Of a stretch of DNA of 11,455 nt, positions 1 through 6,163 are shown piece by piece. The stretch is from Planctomycetota bacterium (GTDB lineage Bacteria > Planctomycetota > Phycisphaerae > FEN-1346), in contig JAPLML010000707.1 of the NCBI GenBank assembly GCA_026387055.1, forward strand, positions 1 through 11,455, in the 5' to 3' direction. The translations under genes were made by a program, and so were the position numbers. Position 1 is the stretch's first letter. Each line of letters begins with the position of its first letter. The notes beneath the pieces were generated by a model. That model was not told the origin of the DNA. It ran no database searches and saw only the letters and a list, made by a program, of their open reading frames with translations.

Positions 1-603
1 ACGTGCCTGCCCTTCGGCGACCTCATGATCGAGTACAAGGCGCCCTGGCGGCGGGCGACCTACGGCGACCTGCTGGAGAACCACGCGGGCGTCAAGCTGG
101 GCGACGAGGCGGCCATCCGCGCCAAGGCGCGAGAACTCGGCCTGGAGGAATCCAACAAGCACGTCGACGTGGTAACGCACAACGTTTTCGAGGCGACGGT
201 CGAGCCGCACCTCGTCCAGCCGACGTTCGTGAAGGACTGGCCCGCGCGGCTGTGCCCGCTGACGAAGCGCAAGGCGGGCAATCCGGCCATCGCCGAGCGG
301 TTCGAGCCGATGATCGCCCGGATGGAGATCGGGAACGCGTATACGGAACTCAACGACCCCGACGTGCAGCGTGAGGCGCTGCGCACCCAACTGGCGGGGC
401 AGACCGAGACGATGGCCGTCATGGACGAGGACTTCATCGAGGCCCTCAAGTACGGGAGGCCGCCGGCCGGCGGCCTGGGCATCGGCATCGACCGGCTGGT
501 GATGCTCCTCGTGAATGCGGCGAGCATCCGCGACGTGGTGCTGTTCCCGCACCTGCGGCCGCGGGGCGCCGGGCCGGCGCCCGAGGCGCAACCCGAGGTG
601 TAG
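1..603 (+). CDS. lysS: Lysyl-tRNA synthetase, class II, C-terminal part (5' end outside window)
   Basis: Charges tRNA-Lys with lysine in the cytoplasm. About 200 C-terminal residues are visible and run in frame from base 1 to a TAG at 601-603. The catalytic-core landmarks of class II LysRS are present: a VQPTFVKDWP-type strand, the EIGNAYTELND segment (E. coli LysS has EIGNGFSELND), and class II motif 3 as GLGIGIDRLVML, followed by IRDVVLFPHLRP. These match the end of bacterial LysS. The last dozen residues (GAGPAPEAQPEV) are a Pro/Ala-rich tail beyond the usual end. The N-terminal anticodon-binding domain and motifs 1 and 2 lie off the left edge. The next gene on the same strand starts 131 bp downstream, past a large inverted repeat. 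Assignment is near certain from motif 3 and the length of conserved sequence. Confidence 0.96.
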   Translation, partial: TCLPFGDLMIEYKAPWRRATYGDLLENHAGVKLGDEAAIRAKARELGLEESNKHVDVVTHNVFEATVEPHLVQPTFVKDWPARLCPLTKRKAGNPAIAERFEPMIARMEIGNAYTELNDPDVQREALRTQLAGQTETMAVMDEDFIEALKYGRPPAGGLGIGIDRLVMLLVNAASIRDVVLFPHLRPRGAGPAPEAQPEV

Positions 604-638
604 GCCCCAAACGCTGTACAACGACACGCGTCCATGAT

Positions 639-708
639 GTAGGCCGGGGCGAAGCCCCGGCATTTCGGTCGCCGCGGCGACATGTGCCGGGGCTGCGCCC
701 CGGCCTAC
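639..708. repeat. Two-hairpin inverted repeat with the 14-bp palindrome at its centre
   Basis: The outer arms GTAGGCCGGGGC (639-650) and GCCCCGGCCTAC (697-708) are perfect complements. Each half folds alone: GCCGGGGC-GAA-GCCCCGGC (643-661) and GCCGGGGC-TGC-GCCCCGGC (686-704). Between the hairpins sits an exact GTCGCCGCGGCGAC (668-681). It fills most of the gap between lysS and the permease gene. The same family recurs at 6078-6159 and 9907-9968. As RNA it could weaken read-through or protect a 3' end, but no T-run follows, so I do not call it a terminator. Confidence 0.9.
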
Positions 709-734
709 AGGTTTCATAAACGAGGCTGATCCAG

Positions 735-2759
735 ATGCCGAACGAGTGGCTGGCCTGGCCGTGGCTGATCCCGGCGATTGCCGCCGGCGGTCTGGCGGCG
801 CTCGCCCTCCTGGCGGCGGTCCTTCGGACGCCCATCTACAAGCACATCATCTGTCTCAAGTATCTCTTCTGCGGGTGGAAGGCCGTCGTGCCGATGGTCA
901 CCGCGCTGCCGGCAGCCATCGGGGTCTTTCTGCTCATCCTCGTGTTTGCGATCATGAACGGTTTTGCGTACGACACACGCGAGATGACCCGCGGCACGCT
1001 GGCCGACATCATCGTCGACGCCCACATGGAGGGCCTCCCCTACTACGACGAGTTCGCGCGGCGGATCGAGAACGTGGAAGGCGTCCAGGCCGCCACGCCG
1101 ATCATCCAGACCTACGCGGTCATCCGCGTCAAGCCGCGCTACACCGGCATCCGGCCGATCGTCCGCCCGTGCGTCGTGCTCGGCATCCGCCCGGCGGAGA
1201 AGGCCAAGATGGGCCGCTTTCAGGAGTACCTGGGCCGCGAGCGGCTGGTCAAGCGGATCCAGGACCAGACGGACGCGGTCCTGGAAGCCCTTCGCGCCTC
1301 CCCCGGGCCGGCGTCGACACGGGAGGTCCAGACCTACCTGATCCTGGATATTCTGGAGGATATCGACAAGGCCCGCGAGGCGGGGCTTTGCTCGTTCGAG
1401 GAATGTGCACCGGCCGTCCAGCCGGCCGTCAAGTGCCTCGAACTGCTGAGGAAGGGCGCGAGCCCGCCCGGCGATGCGATCCGCGAGGCCGCCCGCGGCC
1501 TGCATTCCCTGCGGGACAGCCTGAAGCAGCGCCGGGTGGCGCCGGAGGAGGTGTTGACCGTTCAGGCGGGTCGCCGCGGCGACCGGCGGCAGGGCGCCAA
1601 GGAGCCGTCCGGCTGCATTGGCGGCATCGGCGTCATCGGCACGCCCATGCCGCACGCCGTCTCCGAGATCGTCCAGGCGGGCGCCGGGTGGCGGGTGCTC
1701 CTCACCTTCGTGGCCGCCCTGGCGCTCGTGGTGTTCCTCTTCGTGTGGCAGGCCGGCCGGCGGCATCGGGGGCGGCGCCTGTGGCGCCTGGCCACGTGGG
1801 CCTGGGCGGGGGCCGTCCTGGCGCTGGCGCTCGAAGCGACCTTCATCCCCGTGGTGCCCAGCCGGACCGAGCGGCAGGAGGTCATCGACTTTCCGCTCGT
1901 CGATTACGGCGGGGACCTCGTCGTCTCGACCATCCCCGTCCGGGCCAGCGGCGCCTTGGACGTCGAGGCCGGCGGCATCCCGAAAGTGAGCAGCCGCGTC
2001 CTAACGCTTGTCGATACGTTCAAGAGCGGCTACTGGGAGGCCGACTCCACGAACGTGTACGTGGACTTCGCGACCGCCCAGCAGATGGCCGGCATGGACG
2101 CCCAGCCCTCCTCCGACGGCAGGGCCGCCGCGCCGGCGAGGGCGAGCCAGATCCAGGTGAAAGTCAAGGACCCCGCCCGGGCCGCCGAGACCGTCCGCGG
2201 GATCGAGGAGGCCTGGCAGACGTTCGTCCGCGAGCGGCCCGAAGTCGGCCCCCTGCACCTCACGGTCAACACGTGGGAGACCCAGCAGCGGATGATCCTG
2301 ACCGTCGTCGAGGTCGAGAAGTACATCACGGCCCTGATGCTGGGCGCCATGTTCGTGGGGTTCGGCGTCCTCATCGGCCTGATCTCGTATGTGATGGCCT
2401 ACATCAAGAGCCGCGACGTGGGCATCCTAAAGGCCCTCGGGGCCCACGACGCCGGCGTGGGGAGCCTCTTCCTCGGCTACGGGTTCATCATCGGCGCCAT
2501 CGGGACAGCCCTCGGTCTCTCGAGCGCCCTCTTGATGCTCCATTACCTGGACGCGATCGAACTGTGGGTCAACAGCACCCTCCACATCAACGTTTTCCCG
2601 CGGGAGATGTACTACTTCGATCACATCCCGCAGCATCTTTCGGCGGAATGGTGCGTCGTGGTCGCGTTGGGAGTGCTGGCCCTGTCGACGCTGGCGAGCA
2701 TGGCGGGCGGGCTGCTGGCGGCCCTGAAGCAGCCGGTGGAGGCCCTCCGCTATGAGTAA
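735..2759 (+). CDS. ABC exporter permease, FtsX/MacB (LolC/E-like) family, with an extra internal membrane pair
   Basis: Membrane subunit of a type VII ABC exporter working with the ATPase encoded by the next gene. Residue numbers are for the 674-aa product. Hydrophobic segments lie at about 7-30, 51-74, 319-338, 353-374, 530-555, 575-603 and 638-662. The last three, with YIKSRDVGILKALGA between the first two, are the typical FtsX domain, and VEALRYE is the typical C-terminus of the family. Residues 75-315 and 380-525 would be the extracytoplasmic core. LolC/E-type permeases normally have one helix, a periplasmic domain and three helices. The additional N-terminal helix and the pair at 319-374, which splits the periplasmic domain, are unusual. 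Residues 279-283 (GRRGD) are encoded by a copy of the 14-bp palindrome, followed by a low-complexity GGIGVIG stretch. The start is supported by GAGG at 722-725, nine bases upstream. The substrate is unknown. Confidence 0.88.
   Translation: MPNEWLAWPWLIPAIAAGGLAALALLAAVLRTPIYKHIICLKYLFCGWKAVVPMVTALPAAIGVFLLILVFAIMNGFAYDTREMTRGTLADIIVDAHMEGLPYYDEFARRIENVEGVQAATPIIQTYAVIRVKPRYTGIRPIVRPCVVLGIRPAEKAKMGRFQEYLGRERLVKRIQDQTDAVLEALRASPGPASTREVQTYLILDILEDIDKAREAGLCSFEECAPAVQPAVKCLELLRKGASPPGDAIREAARGLHSLRDSLKQRRVAPEEVLTVQAGRRGDRRQGAKEPSGCIGGIGVIGTPMPHAVSEIVQAGAGWRVLLTFVAALALVVFLFVWQAGRRHRGRRLWRLATWAWAGAVLALALEATFIPVVPSRTERQEVIDFPLVDYGGDLVVSTIPVRASGALDVEAGGIPKVSSRVLTLVDTFKSGYWEADSTNVYVDFATAQQMAGMDAQPSSDGRAAAPARASQIQVKVKDPARAAETVRGIEEAWQTFVRERPEVGPLHLTVNTWETQQRMILTVVEVEKYITALMLGAMFVGFGVLIGLISYVMAYIKSRDVGILKALGAHDAGVGSLFLGYGFIIGAIGTALGLSSALLMLHYLDAIELWVNSTLHINVFPREMYYFDHIPQHLSAEWCVVVALGVLALSTLASMAGGLLAALKQPVEALRYE
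1570..1583. repeat. 14-bp palindrome GTCGCCGCGGCGAC inside the permease gene
   Basis: Exact copy, extending to the 16-mer GGTCGCCGCGGCGACC (1569-1584). It is read here as GRRGD (residues 279-283), in the weakly patterned region between the coiled periplasmic segment and the internal membrane pair. Confidence 0.95.
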
Positions 2760-3453
2760 GCCCATCCTGGAAGGCCGGGGTCTCTCGAAGGACTACTGGA
2801 TGGGGCCCTCGCGCCTGCGGGTCCTCCACGGCGTGAGCCTGAGCGTCGCGCAGGGCGAGTTCCTGTGCGTCCTCGGACCCTCCGGCAGCGGCAAGAGCAC
2901 GCTCCTGCACCTCCTGGGCCTGCTGGACCGGCCGACGGAAGGCGGCGTCGTCTTCGAAGGCGAGGACGCTTTCGCCAAGCCCAAACGCTGGCGCGACCGG
3001 ATGCGCAACGAGGCGATCGGCTTCGTCTTCCAGTTCTACTACCTGATGCCGGACCTCTCGGTCCTGGAAAATACACTACTGCCCGCGATGATTTGCACCC
3101 CGGCCCTGGCGTGGCCGGTCGCCCGGCGCAGGCACCGCCGGCGGGCCCTCCAGGTGCTGGGGGACCTGGGCCTGGCGGAGCGCGTCCACCACCTGCCGCA
3201 GGAACTCTCGGGCGGCGAGCGCCAGCGCGCGGCCCTCGCCCGGGCCCTCGTCCACAAGCCGCGCCTCCTCTTCGCCGACGAGCCGACCGGCAACCTCGAC
3301 ACGGCCACCGGCGCCGAGATCATGCGGGTGCTGGCGCGTCTCAACAAGCGCGACGGCCTGACCGTGGTCATGGTGACCCACGACGAGCGGGTGGCCGAGC
3401 AGGCCGACCGCCTCCTGCGGCTGCGCGACGGCAGGCTCTTGCACGGCGCCTGA
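2752..3453 (+). CDS. ABC exporter ATPase, LolD/MacB-type
   Basis: Hydrolyses ATP on the cytoplasmic face to drive the exporter whose permease is encoded just upstream. The 233-aa length is normal for LolD-like subunits. All nucleotide-binding motifs are intact: Walker A GPSGSGKST (42-50), Q-loop Gln in FVFQ (94), signature LSGGE (152-156) followed by RQRAALARAL, Walker B LLFADE (172-177), D-loop NLD (181-183) and switch His in VTHD (210). The LLHLLGLLDRPTEG segment after Walker A is typical of the LolD/MacB group. Its ATG lies within the permease gene, with an 8-bp overlap (2752-2759), so the two are almost certainly translationally coupled in one operon. An Arg-rich stretch (VARRRHRRRAL, about 123-133) sits in the helical subdomain. 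LolD itself is possible, but the substrate cannot be fixed from sequence, so no symbol is given. Confidence 0.95.
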   Translation: MSKPILEGRGLSKDYWMGPSRLRVLHGVSLSVAQGEFLCVLGPSGSGKSTLLHLLGLLDRPTEGGVVFEGEDAFAKPKRWRDRMRNEAIGFVFQFYYLMPDLSVLENTLLPAMICTPALAWPVARRRHRRRALQVLGDLGLAERVHHLPQELSGGERQRAALARALVHKPRLLFADEPTGNLDTATGAEIMRVLARLNKRDGLTVVMVTHDERVAEQADRLLRLRDGRLLHGA

Positions 3454-3501
3454 AATGCCGATACATTTCTGAGGCCCGCAAGCGGCGAGTATGGCCCCGG
3501 C

Positions 3502-3595
3502 CGGGTGGCATGCCCACGGGGCTGTTCGCGTGGGCATGGTTCTCGGGCGCGGGAAGAACATGCCCACGGCAAAGGCGCCGTGTGCATGCCACCCG
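3502..3595. repeat. Nested inverted repeat built from two hairpins
   Basis: The outer 18-bp arms at 3502-3519 and 3578-3595 (core GGGTGGCATGC / GCATGCCACCC) match at 17 of 18 positions. Inside, CGTGGGCATG (3529-3538) pairs with CATGCCCACG (3559-3568). Each half can also fold alone: CATGCCCACG (3509-3518) with 3529-3538, and CATGCCCACGGC (3559-3570) with GCCGTGTGCATG (3577-3588), the latter with one mismatch. It lies between the ATPase gene and ilvE. The sequence differs from the 639-708 element but the design is the same. Confidence 0.88.
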
Positions 3596-3603
3596 CCGTT
3601 GCC

Positions 3604-3667
3604 GCGTTTAGCCGTCGCCGGTACGGCGACGAAAATGAACGCGGCCGTGCCGGCCGCGGCTAAACGC
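3604..3667. repeat. Inverted repeat enclosing a palindrome related to the 14-mer
   Basis: The outer arms GCGTTTAGCCG (3604-3614) and CGGCTAAACGC (3657-3667) are perfectly complementary. Inside the left part is GTCGCCGGTACGGCGAC (3614-3630), a perfect palindromic pair of 7-bp arms around GTA that resembles the 14-mer with its centre altered. The right part holds GCGGCCGTGCCGGCCGCGGC. It ends about 20 bp before the ilvE ribosome binding site. Confidence 0.8.
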
Positions 3668-3685
3668 CGCACTCGGGCGCATGCC

Positions 3686-3693
3686 AGGAAGGA
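3686..3693 (+). promoter_or_regulatory. Ribosome binding site of ilvE
   Basis: AGGAAGGA lies nine bases before the ATG at 3703, a strong Shine-Dalgarno match that fixes the start. No convincing promoter was found in the repeat-filled gap upstream. Confidence 0.75.
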
Positions 3694-3702
3694 ACGCAGC
3701 GT

Positions 3703-4560
3703 ATGGGACTCAAGATCTGGCTCAACGGCAAGCTGGTGGAACGCGAGGAGGCGAAGGTCTCGGTCTTCGACCACGGCCTCCTGTACGGCGACGGCGTCTT
3801 CGAGGGCATCCGCTCCTACAACGGCAAGGTCTTCCGCCTCGACGCCCACGTGCGGCGCCTCTTCGACTCGGCCAACGGCATCCGCCTGGCCATCCCCATG
3901 ACGCCCAAGGAAACGGCCGACGCCATCGTGGCCACGCTCCAGGCCAACAGCCTCAAGGACTCCTACATCCGCATCGTGGTGACGCGCGGCGAGGGAACGC
4001 TCGGCCTCGACCCGAACCGGTGCCCGCATCCCCAGGTGTTCATCATCACCGACAAGATCTCCCTGTACCCCCAGGAGCTCTACGAGAACGGGCTGGAGAT
4101 CATCACGGCCGCCACGATGCGGAACCATCCGAACGCCGTCAACCCGCGCCTCAAGAGCCTCAACTATCTCAATAACATCCTGGCGAAGATCGAGGCGATC
4201 GACGCGGGCACCCTCGAGGCCGTGATGCTCAACCACCTGGGGTACGTGGCGGAGTGCACGGGCGACAACCTCTTCATCGTTCGCGACGGCCGGCTGTTCA
4301 CGCCGCCCATCGCCGCCGGCATCCTCGAGGGCATCACGCGCGACGAGATCCTCGCCATCGCCCACGACCTCGGGATCGAGGTCCGCGAGGAGAACCTCAC
4401 GCGGCAGGACCTCTACGTGTCGGACGAGTGCTTCCTGACCGGCACCGCCGCCGAGGTCATCCCCGTCGTGCGGATCGACAAGCGAACCGTCGGCTCCGGC
4501 AAACCGGGCCCGATCACGAAGCGCCTGGCCGAGGAGTTCCACCGCCGCACGCGGGCCTGA
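3703..4560 (+). CDS. ilvE: Branched-chain amino acid aminotransferase (PLP fold type IV)
   Basis: Cytoplasmic PLP enzyme that moves the amino group between glutamate and the 2-oxo acids of valine, leucine and isoleucine. The 285-aa length is close to the short bacterial BCAT form. Visible family marks: WLNGKLVEREEAKVSVFDHGLLYGDGVFEGIRSY is split here as WLNGKLVEREEA (6-17) and FDHGLLYGDGVFEGIR (22-37), the N-terminal signature. The catalytic Schiff-base lysine is in NPRLKSLNYLNN (Lys151), the PLP-ring Glu in YVAECTGDNLF (Glu184), then GILEGITRDEIL (206-217) and the phosphate-binding GTAAEV (247-252). D-amino acid aminotransferase and aminodeoxychorismate lyase share the fold, but the AECTGDNLF and LKSLNYLNN pattern favours IlvE. 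The gene stands alone, with no other ilv genes in view. It converges on the lipoprotein gene with a 2-bp gap. Confidence 0.93.
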   Translation: MGLKIWLNGKLVEREEAKVSVFDHGLLYGDGVFEGIRSYNGKVFRLDAHVRRLFDSANGIRLAIPMTPKETADAIVATLQANSLKDSYIRIVVTRGEGTLGLDPNRCPHPQVFIITDKISLYPQELYENGLEIITAATMRNHPNAVNPRLKSLNYLNNILAKIEAIDAGTLEAVMLNHLGYVAECTGDNLFIVRDGRLFTPPIAAGILEGITRDEILAIAHDLGIEVREENLTRQDLYVSDECFLTGTAAEVIPVVRIDKRTVGSGKPGPITKRLAEEFHRRTRA

Positions 4561-4562
4561 GC

Positions 4563-5306
4563 CTACTTCACCTTCGGCCTCAGGGGCAAGTCGTTCTTCT
4601 TGTAGGTGAAGAAGTGCCGCGCGATCTTCTCCGCCAGCCCTTCCGTCAGGATGCGCTCCTGCTGGGCGGCCTCGTCGCTGGTCTGGTCCGGCATCGTCTC
4701 GGCGGAGAGGAGCCGGGCCGCCGCCAGGACGGGCCACACCTGCTCGCCCGTCTCGGGCGAGACGAGGCGGATCGACGTCTCCGCATAGCCCCGGAAGACG
4801 TTGGAACCCGCGCTGTCCTTCAGGCGGTACTCCATCACCTCCACGTGCATCACGACGTCCACGTTGAAGTACTGGCCGACCTGGGTGACGCTCCACCGCG
4901 GGAACTCCGGCTCCGTCCGGCGGGCCGTCTGGACATTCCGGCCCGGCACCACCGGCCCGCACGCCTTCTCGGCCTGGAGGCGCTTACCGACCTGGTCCGC
5001 CAACTCGGCATCCAGGCGCGGGTATTCCGCCGCCATCGACGGGTCTTTCACATCCACCAGCACCAGAAGACTCTTGCCTTCGAGCTTGTACTCGGCCTCA
5101 ACGGTGTCCTCCGGCACCCACGGCCCGACCGTCTTCACGAGGACCCAGGCCAGGCCCTGGCAGCCGCCGGCCGCCAGCGCCGCCGCGGCCAGAGCCAGCA
5201 GCAGCAGTGTGGCACGGCCGGCTCGTCCGGCCGTGGGGGAGTCGGCGTGCGTTCTCCACGGCGGGGCAAGCCCGCCGTGCCACATCCACAGGACACGGTT
5301 GTTCAC
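4563..5306 (-). CDS. Putative lipoprotein, second of a tandem pair, with a repeat-derived N-terminus
   Basis: Unrecognised family; about 247 aa. I start it at a GTG (5306-5304) that overlaps the TGA of the preceding gene as GTGA and has a strong AAGGGAGGGA Shine-Dalgarno (5311-5320) six bases upstream. The reading frame stays open further upstream, but only as a shadow of the neighbouring gene. The hydrophobic run LLLLALAAAALAAGGC (34-49) looks like a lipoprotein signal ending in Cys49, though AGGC is a weaker lipobox than usual. Residues 7-32 are encoded by an inverted repeat (see 5208-5284), which makes an unusually long n-region. An ATG inside the repeat at 5285 is an alternative start. 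The mature part shares EDTVEAEYKLEG, VDVVMHVEVMEY and a FRGYAETSIRLV strand with the upstream lipoprotein, so the two are diverged paralogues. Function unknown; envelope location is inferred. Confidence 0.8.
   Translation of the reverse strand: MNNRVLWMWHGGLAPPWRTHADSPTAGRAGRATLLLLALAAAALAAGGCQGLAWVLVKTVGPWVPEDTVEAEYKLEGKSLLVLVDVKDPSMAAEYPRLDAELADQVGKRLQAEKACGPVVPGRNVQTARRTEPEFPRWSVTQVGQYFNVDVVMHVEVMEYRLKDSAGSNVFRGYAETSIRLVSPETGEQVWPVLAAARLLSAETMPDQTSDEAAQQERILTEGLAEKIARHFFTYKKNDLPLRPKVK
5208..5284. repeat. Two-hairpin inverted repeat inside a signal-peptide coding region
   Basis: The outer arms TGTGGCACGGC (5208-5218) and GCCGTGCCACA (5274-5284) are perfect complements. Inner hairpins are CACGGCCGG with CCGGCCGTG (5213-5234) and CCACGGCGGG with CCCGCCGTG (5256-5279). 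It lies wholly within the lipoprotein gene on the minus strand, is read without a stop, and encodes the Arg/Pro/Gly-rich stretch between the start codon and the hydrophobic core of the signal peptide. Confidence 0.9.
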
Positions 5307-5956
5307 GACTTCCCTCCCTTGACCTCGACCTCGTGGTCGTAGAACTTCCGCGCGATGGCCCGCGCGAACATGACCGTGGTGTACATGCGGATCTGGCGCT
5401 CGCTGATCTCCAGCACGCCCACGGGCCGGTCCTCGGGGAACATCGTCTCGATCCTTGTCTCGTAGACCGGGTTGGCGCGGTCGCCGGGGCGACCCTTGAT
5501 GACCTGGATGCGGGCCTTCACCCGGCCGCGCAGCAGGTTGGCCGACCGTTCCTCGGTCATCGCGAACTGCTCCAGCTCCACGTAAAGGAGCGTGTCGGCC
5601 TGGAACGCCTTGGCGATGTCGGGCAGCGTCATGTTCGGCCATTCCAGGTTCGACTCCTGCCACCGCGTCACCTCGACCGGATGAACGATGGTCTTGATGC
5701 GGGGCCTCAGGTGGAGGCCGATCTCGTTGACGATCGCCGAACTGACTTCGATGGGGGCCGTGGGGTCGTTGAAGAGGACCTCGGTTCCCGCATAGGGCAC
5801 GATGACCAGGCGCTCGGCCTCCAGGGCGTACTCGGCCTTGACGGTCTCTTTCGGGTGGCGTTCCGCGAAGGCCCACGCAAAGAGGCTGTGACAGCCGGCC
5901 GCCCCGGCGGCCGCCAGGCCGACAAGAACCACAAGGATCCCGATTCGCCACCGCAT
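5303..5956 (-). CDS. Putative lipoprotein, first of a tandem pair
   Basis: Unrecognised family; 217 aa from the ATG at 5956. The frame is open 19 codons further up, but the chosen start gives a textbook lipoprotein signal: MRWR, hydrophobic IGILVVLVGLAAAGAAG, then Cys22, with an A-A-G-C lipobox. A GGGGG-rich weak Shine-Dalgarno lies about seven bases upstream. The mature part begins HSLFAWAFAERHPKETVKAEY and shows alternating strands, including ADTLLYVELEQFAM and RGRVKARIQVI, consistent with a compact alpha/beta envelope domain. It ends KFYDHEVEVKGGKS. It overlaps the downstream paralogue by four bases, so the two are co-translated and may act together. Residues encoded at 5480-5493 read GRPGD, from a one-base variant of the 14-bp palindrome. 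No catalytic motif is visible. A role as a small outer-membrane or periplasmic accessory lipoprotein is only inference. Confidence 0.85.
   Translation of the reverse strand: MRWRIGILVVLVGLAAAGAAGCHSLFAWAFAERHPKETVKAEYALEAERLVIVPYAGTEVLFNDPTAPIEVSSAIVNEIGLHLRPRIKTIVHPVEVTRWQESNLEWPNMTLPDIAKAFQADTLLYVELEQFAMTEERSANLLRGRVKARIQVIKGRPGDRANPVYETRIETMFPEDRPVGVLEISERQIRMYTTVMFARAIARKFYDHEVEVKGGKS
5311..5320 (-). promoter_or_regulatory. Ribosome binding site that selects the GTG start of the second lipoprotein
   Basis: On the minus strand this reads AAGGGAGGGA, inside the last codons of the upstream gene and about six bases before GTG at 5306. It is the reason for preferring the GTG to the ATG at 5285. 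Confidence 0.7.
5480..5493. repeat. One-base variant of the 14-bp palindrome in a lipoprotein gene
   Basis: Plus strand GTCGCCGGGGCGAC; on the coding strand GTCGCCCCGGCGAC, read as GRPGD. The identical variant in the identical reading frame occurs at 10567-10580 in the portal gene. Confidence 0.75.
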
Positions 5957-6010
5957 CGGATTGCCCCCAATCGCCGCCAAAGACCTTACGCCTCTTCGCC
6001 GTCCATGTGC

Positions 6011-6033
6011 CACGGGTTGCTTGTCAACCCGTG
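6011..6033. repeat. Single hairpin CACGGGTTG / CAACCCGTG
   Basis: A 9-bp perfect stem (6011-6019 and 6025-6033) with a 5-base loop, about 55 bp upstream of the first lipoprotein's start. It looks like half of a two-hairpin element. No T-run follows on either strand. Confidence 0.75.
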
Positions 6034-6077
6034 ATCATCCTGGTCCTCTTCCCTTACTGCGTAACACGATAAGGCAC

Positions 6078-6159
6078 GTAGGCCGGGGCAACGGTCGCCG
6101 CGGCGACCACTTCGGTGCCGGCGCGTCAATCGGGATGCCGGGGCTTCGCCCCGGCCTAC
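6078..6159. repeat. Inverted repeat of the GTAGGCCGGGGC family with the 14-bp palindrome inside
   Basis: Arms GTAGGCCGGGGC (6078-6089) and GCCCCGGCCTAC (6148-6159). An exact GTCGCCGCGGCGAC sits at 6094-6107, and a right-hand hairpin GCCGGGGC-TTC-GCCCCGGC ends the element. The left hairpin has lost its second arm: the palindrome follows the arm after only AACG. It lies between the DUF2752-like gene and the first lipoprotein gene. Compare 639-708 and 9907-9968. Confidence 0.9.
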
Positions 6160-6163
6160 ATTC

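Noticed and set aside
639..708. Rho-independent terminator of lysS
   Set aside because: Strong stems, but no T-run after either hairpin, and the same element occurs at positions that are not gene ends.
714..1766. Minus-strand open frame opposite the permease
   Set aside because: Low-complexity Asp/Arg/Ala-rich translation, antisense to membrane helices of a recognised permease.
3076..4962. Long minus-strand open frame opposite the ATPase and ilvE genes
   Set aside because: It is antisense to two well-identified genes, and its Arg/Ala/Gly-rich composition is typical of high-GC shadow frames.
5171..5200. Another 14-mer-like site (CGCCGCCGCGGCC) in the lipoprotein signal region
   Set aside because: It matches only the GC-rich core, lacks the GTC/GAC ends, and is explained by Ala codons.
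4563..5951. A single 462-codon minus-strand reading frame spanning both lipoprotein genes
   Set aside because: Its upstream half is out of frame with a clear lipoprotein gene (5303-5956). The GTG at 5306 with a strong ribosome binding site explains the downstream half.
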